Shown here: piece by piece, positions 1 through 10,960 of the stretch
Numbering within the stretch: position 1 is the first letter of the stretch
How the letters are laid out: each line of letters opens with the position of its first letter
DNA from: Zeugodacus cucurbitae
Taxonomy: Eukaryota > Arthropoda > Insecta > Diptera > Tephritidae
NCBI RefSeq assembly: GCF_028554725.1
Contig: NC_071669.1
Coordinates: 13,335,001-13,399,000, forward strand
Direction of reading: 5' to 3'
DNA length: 64,000 nt
Notes under the pieces: model-generated
Database searches by the model: none
Told to the model about the DNA's origin: nothing
What the model saw: the letters and a program-made list of their open reading frames with translations, nothing else
Position numbers and translations under genes: made by a program

Positions 1-989
1 TATGGCACTTTTTGCTAACAGCCAGTAATGGTTTGTTGATGACATTGGCGTTGATAACAAAATTGAAACTGGCAGCTGTATGCAGCAGCCAAGTGAATAA
101 ACGTTGTGTGTGGAAGACAGGTGTGGAAGAGAGAATAGATAAAAAAGCACCTAAATAAAGGAATGCAAGCTGCCATTACATTGCTGACACACATCACTAT
201 GGCAAATTTTACTTTCTTTCTTTAATGTGTATCTAAAGTGGTATTAGAAGATTGTTTAAATATTTGTGAGTGCTGAAAATGTGGAATGGAACTATCATGA
301 AAATAGAAGAATAAAATGAGCTATAAGCTGAGTTAAGTCGATTTATATCAAATTTTTTTCAAATTTTACATTATTTATGAATATCGTTTGACTAAAACAT
401 ATAGCTCCCGTTCTAAGCATTTTTTCTTACTTTTTGGTTTAATTTTTCTGGGTACTAGAGTTTTCCGCTTAAGAATTCCTAACTATCCTTCCTATCTCTC
501 ACATTTTTTCAAACTCCCAGAGGCGTTAATTTATTTTCCACTTTTTATGTTGTTAGTTCCAACACCATGAATATTTGGTGAATGTATAAAAATGTGCTCT
601 CTTCTCTAAACATATTTATTTGTTGTCTTTTATGCTCAAAGATTAACATCTACTTCATCATTAATTAAGCCTGTTTACTTGCATACAAGTATGTTTGTAT
701 GTCTATATGTTGATACAAGCCTTTCCACAATTATCTACCAACAGCCAACTTTCTACATTTCCTTGCTCTGCACACATAGTCATACAGAAAGGCAAAGCTA
801 TTCAGGCATTCACGAACGCACGATTGCATCTACTAATGCTTCCTGTGGCTCTGCTAGTTGAACTAGAGGTGTTCAGAAGAAAAATATAATAGAATAAAAT
901 AAAAAATACGACTGCACTGAATGACTCCATGAGATGAAGATAAATGCTTAAAAGTGTGTGAAATTGTATACACTGAGAAAAATAATATA
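1..989. other. Non-coding, nothing recognised
   Basis: AT-rich sequence with only short chance ORFs (up to 64 codons) and no splice-site-bounded open stretch. No repeat signature was identified. Confidence 0.6.
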
Positions 990-1400
990 TTTAATTGCCT
1001 AACAACTTTAAAGAGTTGGCAACACTTCTCAAAAATAGTTTCGTTTGCTAACTCTCTTAAACCCCTTTTGTTTAACTCACATTTTGTAATAGTTAATTTT
1101 TTGTTTTCAATTTAATTGAATAAAAATATATAAAATCTGGCAACTCTAAATAATATTTTTTTTTTTAATTTAATCTTTTCCAAATGACTTAGGTTTTATA
1201 CTCATACCCTAATAATTAATTTATCTTATATAATTAAATTTAAAATTTTAAACAGGTGGCAACCCTAAACATAAAAATATGTTTAATTTTAATATTTTAT
1301 TGCATTTATTTTCGAAAAAAATTTCTCACACTTTTCCAAGCATTTTGTTCCACAATTTTTATATAATTTATTGCAGTAATATGGCAACACTTGCGTACAC
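990..1400. repeat. AT-rich block with recurrent TGGCAAC motif
   Basis: Four copies at about 1017, 1139, 1257 and 1382 (agttggcaacacttctc, ctggcaactctaaat, aggtggcaaccctaaac, atggcaacacttgcg) are separated by about 110-125 bp of A/T-rich, almost featureless sequence. The same motif recurs in other AT-rich blocks of the window. Confidence 0.5.
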
Positions 1401-2225
1401 ATAAAGCAAACATATTTCTATGGTACATAAATAAATGAATGGCTTTAGCCTTTCTGTACACATTATAATTAATGTTCTCCAATTAACACGAAATACTCTC
1501 GTATATTTCGTACTTTTTTTGCCTTTCTCCACCAAACTGTCCATTGCTGGTGCTTTGTGTCTGCAGCAAAGCACATGCCACACACGCAGGTTGCACACAA
1601 ACATTTGTTGTTGTAAACATGGAAGCATACAAATCTACGGTTACTTTTACTTGTTGCTTGCTTTCTACTGCACATCTCAGCTACAATACGTGCAACATAA
1701 CAATAACAACAACATCAACAGCAAAGCACAAGAATGAAGCATAACAACATTGTTGTTGTCTGCTAGCGTTGTATGCGAGTGTCTGCGTGTGTTTGGTTGT
1801 GTGTTTGTAGAAAGTCATGTAAGATCTTTTGTATAGGATAAGTAGCTCAGCTGACGGCTTGAAGTAAACTTAAAGCTATGCGTAAAGTTGATAAGAGTAA
1901 AATGAAAGCTTAAAGGAGCGTTGAAGTGTTGCTGCGACTATGTGTTAATGTATTTGTTGTTGGTGTGAACTTATTATGAATGTGTGAGGTTGACAGAATA
2001 AAATGCTAGGGGAGCGTATGTAAGGAAATACTAAAGAAGAAATTGTTACTTGGAAGACTCCCCCATTGGTATTTGCTTACTTAAGGTTGTTGTTGATATT
2101 TGTTATCGGAAGTCACAATTTTAGTCTGAATATTTTGCATTTTTTGCATGTATTGTATATTTATTTACTAGAAAATATATGAAAATATTTGTAGCAAGCT
2201 TGCAACATGTTGTTCGCAACGTCTG
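1401..2225. other. Non-coding, CAA/TTG-rich
   Basis: Overlapping ORFs on both strands (up to 100 codons, 1368-1744) coincide with caacaacaa / tgttgttgt runs and resemble no protein. No structured element was seen. Confidence 0.55.
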
Positions 2226-2950
2226 AATCTATATATTAAAGTGGCCAAGATAGTGATATGAATTGAATTCCAGATGTCTGTCTGTCCGTAAAAGCGAAGG
2301 TTTGAATATTCACTATAAATTAAGATATATTGTTACTTAGATCACACTAGTAGAGGAGTTTACAACTTCAAAAAGTGAGCGTGGTGCCTCCCCCACGCCA
2401 ACTACTAAAGTTATCCACCAAACTTCCTGAAATCATTTTCCCATAAAATTTATCATTATTGTGGAATTTGTAAAATCGGATAAAAACCATGCACCTTATT
2501 TATATAAATGTTATCTCGAATACTACTAAAATTGCCACAACTCACTGAAGAACAATATTAAAAACATTAAATTTTACCATAAAGTTAGTCCGGAAGTTTA
2601 CATGTCAATCGTTTGTAAAATTGGTAACTGGTAAAATTGGTAAATTGGAACTTAACACATATATCAGCAACAATTTGACCAATTTGAACCGAATTTGGTT
2701 AACGGTATCTTTATATCTTTATGTTACAATAAAATATTTTTCAAGGCCCCATATATCAAACGTGGAGATCTTAGTGCGTAAGACTGAATTTATACCGAAA
2801 TTACTGTCAATTGTAAGATATAGCCCAAGCCCACATAAATCTAATATAAAGATTGTCGAACTTGTGATCGACTTTATGGATGAAATCCACGGATTACCTT
2901 ATTTTTCCAATCTAGTGAACTTTATGCCGAATATATCTCTCAATATATGA
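2226..2950 (+). mobile_element. 1.1-kb interspersed repeat, divergent copy
   Basis: Collinear landmarks with the 6952-8088 copy are ccagatgtctgtctgtccgt (2271-2290), gtggtgcctcccccacgcc (2381-2399) and aaggccccatatatcaaacg (2743-2762) followed by tggagatctta. Most of the sequence between them has diverged or been lost, so this is an older copy. The 109-codon open stretch at 2621-2950 is a chance ORF within it and resembles no protein I know. Confidence 0.6.
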
Positions 2951-4460
2951 GTTATCTTAACAATATAGCAGTTTAATAATATTTCTTCTAGCTCCATCAA
3001 ATAGACCTTTTGGGCATAACTTTTGTCTTCTTTTGTATCCCAATTTCTCTATTTTTACGTTTCCTTCTCTTCAGCTTAAAGCGTAAAGCTGATTCCTTCT
3101 GTTTATCATTTTATTTTTACAGTGTTGCCAGATTTTTATTGCTTTTCATTACTATATATACTATATATATACATATATACTATTTATTTCTATTTGATAT
3201 TTACTAGCACTGTCTTTTCTTTTGCATTTTTTCATTCCTATTTCGTTTAGCCATTCTGTCTTTGTAGTTTTCATTCCTTCCGTATTTAACGAGTTTTTAT
3301 AGGTTATTTTAGCATATGACCCAGTGATCTCAAATGCTTTGAGATTAATCTTTTTAGTTTTTTTCTATCTTTTATTTATTACATATTTTTTCCTTTCTTC
3401 AACTCCCCATCTCGAGAAATGCGAAATACTAAAATTAGATTTTTTTAAGATTTTTAGTGTTGAAAAGTTTTTAAATCTTTAACACTCGTTACCGTTTTAT
3501 GATCTCTTCACACACTTCTCTTCCTATCTAATTTTTTTAATTCCACTATTTTCTTCATTTCTTAACTTCCTATAATTTTATTTTGAATATTTTTTTTCTA
3601 AAATAAAATGTGTAAAATAAATTACGCAATTTGCCTTTGTCCAAGTTAATTATTTCTTTGTGCAGTTGTAAGAAATATTGGCTTGAAATACCTCTCCTCT
3701 TGTGTAAAAGCAGTTGAACTAAATAAATTGCTGGGCAGAGAATTCTTCTTTTTTGTTAACTCGTGGAAGAAATGTCTTTGGTTGTTTTAGTGTGTGTAGA
3801 TTTATTTTAATTGCTTTCGTTTAAAGAATTTTTTATTTGCTTTGGCATTCAGTTCACATTGCTTGAATGGCTCAACTGGTGTTTAGATGTGTACTAAACT
3901 CATTATATTAAATTTTTAAGTAGAGATGTAAAATCCTTTCTTATTTGAACATGCTAGAAGGGACTGAAAAATATTTTTCAAATTGAATATTTATTTCCGC
4001 AGAAAATATTTGTAAATCTCATATCCAGTTGGATGCTGTCTTCATTAAGAGTCACTTCAGGAGCGACATCTACCACAGTGGATAGTAAAGACCATCAGAT
4101 TTGTTGTCAGTTGTTATGTAACAAGTGAACGATGACCAGAAGTCGAATAAAAAGCGGGATCAATTAATTAATACCTCGTTAATCGTCGACCATAATTCAA
4201 AGAGAGAGCGAGCGAATATGATAATTAAGAAAACAATATGATTTGAAAACGAAATTTGAAAATATTCGATTTTTTTAAATCCTGAACTGTTTTAAGACCT
4301 GAACAATACCGTTCATACAAATTACTGTAAAATAATAATAACTCCGAATATTATTATGAAATTTTCGGTGTTATCAAGAGCATCGCCTATAGTTTTTAAA
4401 ACAACAAATTTAAACATGCGTTCTCTTTCAGAAAATTAGTCCAAAGTGCAGTAGTATCGT
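2951..4460. other. Non-coding AT/pyrimidine-rich DNA
   Basis: Long T-rich and TTTC-rich stretches (3000-3650), then mixed sequence. A gcgacatctacc near 4059 may mark an outer end of the foldback element. No gene found. Confidence 0.55.
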
Positions 4461-4639
4461 ATTTCAAGAAAATCAATCTCAATGCTTCGTTACCCATAAC
4501 TCGTTAAAAATTAAAGCTACGGGGCTTAAAATGACAACAAACGGTAGCTGAAAGAATTTACTATAGAAATAAACTAAGTAAAATTTTTTGATGATTTTTT
4601 GGAAAATTTACAAACTTTTTATACATTTCAGGTAATTTT

Positions 4640-5190
4640 TAACACCTGACCTACGTCCTCTCAAAATGTAAATAAACCTGACTTCCCGTAACCCACTACC
4701 AATATAAACATACCTGACCTCACAAAATCCCCTAGCATGTACAATAAACTAACCTCGATTGATAATTCAAAGCTTAAACAAACCTGTCTCCGCAAATTTA
4801 AACAATCGTGACTCCTCAAAATGTAAACAAACACTTGTCAAAGGTCAATGACCTCGAACCAAAAGGTAAACAAACGACTATCAAAGATCATTGACCTCGA
4901 GAGATATGTAAACAAACCCCAGCCAAAGGTCAATGACCTCGCCATAGGTTTGTTAACCTTTTACCTGAGGTCAATGACTTTTTACAGGGGTTTGTTTACA
5001 TTTTGGTCGAAGTCAATGACCTTTGGGCGGGGGTTAGGTCGAGCTTATTTGTTTATATGTTAGGGGGTTGCGTGAGGTTTGTTACTATTTTAGTGGGTCA
5101 CGTACGGTCAGGTTTATTCAGATTTTGAGATGTCATGTAGAGTGTGGTTTTCTTACATTTTTGAGTGGATGTGGTTCAGGTTTATTAACT
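4640..5190. repeat. ~42-bp tandem array inside the foldback element
   Basis: Units contain an A-rich stretch (taaacaaac or a variant) followed by a gacct/tgacc block. The left half reads ...taaataaacctgac, ...ataaacatacctgacc, ...gtaaacaaacacttg. The right half reads the complement (ggtttgttac, caggtttattca, caggtttattaac). The central five units (4820-5022) are regular with 41-43 bp steps; the outer units are increasingly degenerate. The right half appears to be short of about one unit, since the arms' mid-point is offset by about 25 bp from the array's centre. Confidence 0.75.
4842..5022. promoter_or_regulatory. Cluster of IR-1 (EcR/USP-type) palindromes and forkhead-type sites
   Basis: Perfect AGGTCAATGACCT occurs at 4842-4854 and 4927-4939, with one-mismatch versions at 4885-4897, 4968-4980 and 5010-5022. 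This is the inverted repeat of AGGTCA with a 1-bp spacer known as the consensus ecdysone-receptor/Ultraspiracle element (PAL1/IR-1). GTAAACAA, the forkhead/FOXO consensus, occurs at 4823-4830, 4866-4873 and 4908-4915, and inverted at 4992-4999. Each lies exactly 11 bp from a neighbouring palindrome. The matches are seen directly; receptor binding or function is inference, since the same pattern could be selected as a transposon's own structural repeat. Confidence 0.5.
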
Positions 5191-5395
5191 TTTTGTTGAA
5201 TTTTAAATTGTTGTAAAAATGTTAGAACTTTTCCGAAATGTTCTAATTTTTAAAAAATTCATTAAAAATTAGATTTGATTTATTTCTATAGTAAATTCTC
5301 TCAGCTACCATTCGCTGTCATTTTAAGTTTCGTAAGTTTAATTTCTAGAGAGTTATGGGCAATGAAGCATTGAGTTTGAAATTCTTCAAACTTCT

Positions 5396-6951
5396 TTCCT
5401 AAAATAAAATGTTGGATGTAGAGATGTCGCCGACCACGGTATTATATTATTGAATCTAAGAAGAAGACAAAAAAATGTCTCACTACGTGGAAAGAATTAT
5501 TAGATTTTAGGTAAGAAGCTGCTAGGCGACTTAGATAGCAATCGTCGTTAGGTTACCAGAGGTCTACTTCTTGGACTTTTTTTATAATGAAACATCGATG
5601 AAATAGTCTCCCGAGTTTTAAAGTCTCTTAAACTATCAAATGTAAAAATTTTGTGCACTAATATTCCACAAAAGTGAATATTTACCTGAGCTCCCAAACT
5701 GTTACCACTCCATATACAAGCATTCGCAATTATTTGGCAAAATTGCATTAGATATCGCAAATGCACCAAAGCAATTTTGTGCATTTCACACACTGCATTA
5801 AATTGTAAAAAAGAAACAATTACAACAACAACAAATATTAAGCAAATAAAATTGTGCCAGCCAAGCAAACCGCATGAAGTAAATTTCAAAATAGAAATGA
5901 GCACACGGACAAATGCATTTGCACCTGCACAATTTGCAAAACACACACAACAAAATGCTATAAGAACAACAACAAAAAAGTAAAAGCAACAACAACATAC
6001 ACACATATATAAGCGCAGCGCTAGTGCTGGTGAACCGCTGAGCAGCGCTTTGGGGCTACCCAGGTCAACCGAGCTTGCATAGTCAAAGTAGCGGCAGTGA
6101 GAATAACAACAACAAGTACAACAAATATACTGATATTACTAGAATTGTGCAGCATATGCACGCATATAAATTCGCTGTAGAAAGCATATTTGTGTGTGTG
6201 TCTGGAGGTAAATAAAACTTAAGTCCTGCTTGTTGTGGCATGCCTCTCCTCTTTTTCTTGATATTTGCTGACTTTTTACCTTTTGCAACGCTTGGGGAGT
6301 AGTTCAAGCTCGCAAATAAATCTACAAAATGCACGACAGCGAACGGCTGATAAACTGTAACACCCAAAGTAAAGTGTAGAAGGAGTGAAAAAGGGGCTTG
6401 AAGTGAGAGGCGCATAAAGTAAGTCACTGGTACATTTATAAAATATGCAATAGCGGCAGCGGCAGCGACATACAATCAGTAAAGTGATTGTTGTTACCAC
6501 CAGCTAAGCCAGTGACTTGTGACACATGACTGCTGACTACTGACTACTAACTACTCATTGCTCACTAGCAACCTCTCTCTCCCTTAACGTATGGTCAAAG
6601 CGTTTCACCTGCAATGGTCGCCAGTTGGCCAACATAAATCCGCTTAAAGCACAAAAAATATGCCCATATCTGCTAATATCATGCTGCAAAAACAACAAGT
6701 TTATATATTTCTTTTTTATTTTCCTTTGGCCCTGCTCTTGCAATGAGTAGCATTTAAAACTGTGCAAATAAAAAATGCTTCATGCAATGAATTTCAATGT
6801 ACTCATATTTACATCTAAGTGCACTCACTCACTCTCACTTACACACATATTTTATTTGCATTCACTCTTGGCGTTACAACGTCTTCTTTTTGCTTGTGGC
6901 GCAATGTGCACATGAGTGTTCGGGTCATTCGTATATGTGAATGCACTCTTT
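5396..6951. other. Non-coding with CAA repeats and a small GC-rich patch
   Basis: acaacaac runs at 5820-6000 and 6100-6125. A GC-rich patch at 6012-6072 (gcagcgctagtgctggtgaa) follows a tatataag at 6006-6013. It could be a core promoter, but no initiator match or ORF supports it. The 152-codon minus-strand ORF here is a CAA-repeat artefact. Confidence 0.5.
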
Positions 6952-8088
6952 TTATACTCTCGCAACAAATATTGCTAAAGAGAGTATTATAGTTTTGTTC
7001 ACATAACGGTTGTTTGTAACACCCAAAACTAAAGGAGTTAGATATAGGGTTATATATACCAAAGTGATCAGGGTGAATAGTGGAGTTCAAATCCGAATGT
7101 CTGTCTGTCCGTCCGTCCGTCTGTGCAAGCTGTAACTTGAGAAAAAATTTAGATATCTTGATGAAACTTGGCACACTTATTTCTTGGCACCATAGGAAGG
7201 TTGCCTTCGAAAATGAGCAAAATCGGACCACTGCCACGCCCACAAAATGGCGAAAACCGAAAACACATAAAGTGCCATAACTAAGCCATAAATAAAGCTA
7301 TGGAAATAAAATTTGGTATGAAGGATCGCACTATGAAGGGGCATATTTGGATGTATTTTTTTTGGGGAAGTGGGCGTGGCCCGCCCCCTACTAAGTTTTT
7401 TGTACATATCTCGCAAACCAATAAAGCTATATAAACCAAACTTTCTGCAGTCGTTTTTTTTAGCCACTTCCTAATACAATCCAAAAATGAAAGAAATAGG
7501 ATCATAACCACGCCCACCTCCCATACAAAAGTTAGGTTGAAAATTACTAAAAGTGGGTTAACTCACTAACGAAAAAGGTCAGAAACACTAAATTTCACAT
7601 AAGTAATGGCAGGTGAAAGCTGCACTCAGATTTTTTTACAAAATGGAAAATGGGCGTGGCGTCGCCCACTTATGGGTCAAAAACCATATCTCAGGAACTA
7701 CTCGACCGATTTCAATGAAACTTGGTTTGTAATAGTTTCCTTACATCCCAATGATATGTTGTGAAAATTGGCCAAATCGCTTCACAACCACGCCTACTTC
7801 CTATATACCAGAACTTAGAAGATGATCTGAATCGTTTACTTTACAATATATATAGTAAGCACTAGTGAGGATATCGGTGCAAAACTTTGCACAAATACTG
7901 TATTTATAGTGTGGCAGCCCATTTCTAAAAATCGCCGAAATCGGACCATAGGTTTTTAAGGCCCCATATATCGAACATGAGGACCTCGGTACTTCTAACC
8001 TAATATTAGGGTTTCCAACTTTCAATGGACTTTATACAATATATATAAAATGTTCGGTTACACCCGAACTTAGCCCTCCTTACTTGTT
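6952..8088 (+). mobile_element. 1.1-kb interspersed repeat, near-complete copy
   Basis: It begins tttatactctcgcaac, with a terminal hairpin (atactctc ... gagagtat, 6954-6986), and ends ...gttcggttacacccgaac with a second hairpin followed by ttagccctccttacttgtt. It contains the gtctgtctgtccgtccgtcc run at 7097-7120 and many segments such as cgaccgatttcaatgaaac and gccacgcccac. No long ORF is present, only fragments on both strands. Two further copies occur in this window (39390-40196 inverted; 2226-2950 divergent). I recall similar sequence as very abundant in tephritid and related fly genomes; class (DNA element, SINE-like or other) is not determined. No clear terminal inverted repeats or target duplication were seen. 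Confidence 0.8.
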
Positions 8089-9829
8089 AACTTTTTGTTT
8101 TTGCGATATAAATAAAATACCATTTTTCATAGCGTACCTGTGTAAATATTTAACACATTTTGCAATCACTGGAGTGCTCATCTTGCACTCGAGTTTTGAA
8201 TTTTTCTAATTGGCTGATAGTGAAAGTTGAACCCATCCTTTATGAGTGGGTAAATCATTTTCATTGACCTAATAAAGAATATTTACAGAATAGGAATAGT
8301 TCATCGTCCTCTCCGAATATATCATTAATATCTTCTATCTAAAAATTTGGTATGCTCTAGAGGTCAACTCTATGTATTTATGACGGTTGAGTTTGTCGGT
8401 TCGGTTCGGGGGAAATATAATTTCTTATCTTTCTTTGTAGACCGATTTGGATAAGTTGTTCATTCTCGAGCATATAACTACACTCTTCTTTTGATAGACT
8501 AGACTAGTAAATAATTTTCTTCTGAAGGCTTTGAACCATTTTGTTTGCAGATTAATGTCTATTCGAGCAATTCATAGTTTTATCTATAAATTGAGCATGT
8601 TCTGAGCGTAAACAGGAGTATTGGTTTCTCGACAAAAATAAATGTCATAAAAAGCGTGTAAAATGTGGCAACCGATTTCCAGTTAAACTGCAAATAAAAT
8701 AAATTCGGAATATCTAGGTATTTTTCGAAACACTCCACAGCGCTTTGCACTTCATAATATTTCACATATTTTTTCTTGCTGTGTAAATAAGGTTCGTGCC
8801 TCGTGTGTATATTTTAGTGCAATTCTGTGCTTTTTGTGCGCCTCTGTTTATGCAATGCGAACAGAATTACAATTCCATATTCGAATGTATTTATTTGTCA
8901 GCATATGCCATTGTGCAAACGGTCGTAAAAATATTTTCAAACCCCTTCCCAGCCACCTTCATTTGTATTGTAACTCACATTGTTGTATTTACGAGTGGAT
9001 TTGGGCACTGTGTATTTTGTAACAGTCTTCTCGGCAACGAGAATGCGAGAAAAAAGAATTGCTGCACAACATTTCAGTGCAATATTATGAACTGCAAAAT
9101 GGGCTGGCAACTTCGTCCCTACATGTGCTACACCCACACGAGTGCTCCGCCATTTTTATTGTTTTTGCATGAACAAACACTACAATATTCTTATTTATGT
9201 TAGCTCCCTTTTGGGTCACCACAGTTGAAAGTGTAAATATTATGGACCAATCGACTTTTGTCCAGCCGCCCACAAGTGTCTGTGCCGCCTCTTCTCGCCG
9301 CACTTTAACAATGTGTTAGTGAAATCAATCTTTTTTAAAATGCAGAAAGCATCGAAAACTATAAAAATATTGCCTTACAAAAAAGAATAAAATCTGTAAA
9401 TAAATAAATATCTCTTTCGCGCTCTCATTTTTCCATTGAAAATCACTTCAACATCCATAAATTGGGAATGTGAAATGGGGCGTTGAAATCTGGGCGTTGA
9501 GGCATGTGGTAGTGGTGCCGGCCAAAATCTATGATGCTGATTGTCGGCTTGTTGCATATCAAGTGTTCTTGGAGTGTTGTGAGCCATATACATTACATTG
9601 TAATGAAATCAGCTGTGAAGCTGGCGAAATAAAAGTAACGGTTGTTAATTTCATACCTAATGCAGCGCTATATTTCCTTATTCTCCTAAACTGAAACTCC
9701 TTTTTTAGTTTTTTTTCCTTTAATCTCATTTAGTCTCCACTTAACCCGCAGATAATCTTCTAAAACTTTTGAAGAACAGTGCTTTTTCAAATGGTCTTAT
9801 TACTTGGGTCTCCGAATCACGCACAACTT
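8089..9829. other. Non-coding, nothing recognised
   Basis: A 135-codon open stretch at 8796-9203 (+) and smaller ones overlap it on both strands; composition and sequence resemble no known protein. One gtggcaacc motif is at 8664. Confidence 0.5.
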
Positions 9830-10045
9830 TAGAAAATAGGTCTATATCCGTACTTCACTAAAGATAGGCCCATCTTAAGCACATCGCCGAATTTTGAGAT
9901 CTTCAATCGAAGTTTTGGATGTAGAAACTAAACTTCCTTGGATCTCAAACATTTCGAAAATAGGCCTATATTAGGACTTCCTTGAATAAAGCCCCAATTT
10001 AAACATCTCAAGGAATTCTGGATCTCATACATTTAACTCGATACC
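9830..10045 (+). repeat. Degenerate ~124-bp duplication
   Basis: gaaaataggtctatatccg (about 9832) and gaaaataggcctatattag (about 9956) begin two similar segments that continue with acttc...taaag...gcccca/cccatctta and end with a ggatctca...cattt motif. A partial third copy of the end motif (gggtctccgaatcacgcaca) lies just before. It looks like part of an old interspersed repeat. Confidence 0.4.
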
Positions 10046-10856
10046 ACATAACATCGATAGTTCGTGGTTAATAATACCAAGTCTGGCCTCGAGGAAGGCA
10101 GTAGATATTATCGGATCCTTCGGCTCTGCTTAGTTGTCTCACTCACCCAGGTGATTCCCTGAGCTTATTCTTTAATACATATTAGACGATCTAATTTAAT
10201 GCCGAAACTTTTTTTAACAAATTTTATTTTTTTATCTTCTAAATACCGCAGCAGTTGCCGTTTGCAATGCCACATTCTTAACAAGTTTTAAGCGCACAAT
10301 CTTAAGCCCACAACCGCAAGTAACAACTGCAGCTAAGCTGCTAACTAAGGAAATAAGTTGCGGCTTAAGAGTTTCCGCGTCTTAGGCTAATACTTCGAAT
10401 GCCATGTTGGAATATGTCAACGCCAAGGCCGTGGTACCGCAGAGCAGAGTCGCGGCGGACGTGCACTTCAAGTATTAGCAATGTTGAAATCTATGTCGCG
10501 ACTCGTCTTTAAGTGTATTAGTTAGGTATTACGAACAACTACGAGTGTACGAGTGCCTTGCAATGGAAATGCATGTCAAACTCAAACCTAAGTAATGCAT
10601 CTTAAGCAAAAGCTAAGTCAGCGCGGAAATCATGATTGAAAGTGGGGGGTTCACGAATTGCTTGTGGCCCGCAGGTAAACCGTTACGCATTGTGGTTTAC
10701 ATTACAATGCATATACATAATGGTTACTATTGATTTCTGTTGTTATTGTTGTATTTTGCGTTTTCGAACAGTGAGTAAGATTTTTGCCGGTAACAGTTGT
10801 AAATCGGATTAAGCTTGTGCCATGGCGAAGAGTCATGAGTTAAATGAAGCTAAGTA

Positions 10857-10960
10857 GGGTGGCGTTGAGCTTCTCTCAGTTGTTGGAGGCGTATTGGGTG
10901 GCGCTGAGCTTCCTAGAGTTAGTTGAGGTGTTTTGCATGCCGCTAAGCTGGGTGGAGCTG
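10857..10960 (+). repeat. Short tandem duplication, 51-bp period
   Basis: gggtggcgttgagcttctc at 10857 and gggtggcgctgagcttcct at 10908 are followed by similar gttggaggcgt/gttgaggtgt sequence, and a weaker third start (gccgctaagctggg) follows. No reading frame is maintained. Confidence 0.45.

Larger units (their letters stand above)
4461..5395. mobile_element. Foldback-type element with long inverted arms
   Basis: The outer arms, about 4461-4620 and 5230-5395, are reverse complements at roughly 75-80% by eye. Shared blocks include ctcaatgcttcgttacccat, ttaaaatgacaacaaacggt and gaatttactatagaaataaa, each found inverted on the right. Between the arms lies a tandem array (4640-5190) that also inverts about a centre near 4953. 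Long inverted repeats made partly of short tandem repeats are the hallmark of foldback (FB/Galileo-like) transposons. There is no transposase ORF, so it would be non-autonomous. The outer limits are uncertain; a shared gcgacatct at about 4060 and 5425 hints that it could extend further. Confidence 0.72.

Noticed and set aside
5548..6006. 152-codon minus-strand ORF
   Set aside because: Driven by caacaacaa repeats on the plus strand (Val/Cys/Phe runs); no domain and no splice support.
6952..8088. Helitron
   Set aside because: There is a 3' hairpin, but the end lacks CTRR and the start lacks TC at the boundary, and there is no AT target context that I can define.
8796..9203. 135-codon plus-strand ORF with several cysteines
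   Set aside because: Overlapping open frames on both strands and no recognisable pattern; treated as chance.
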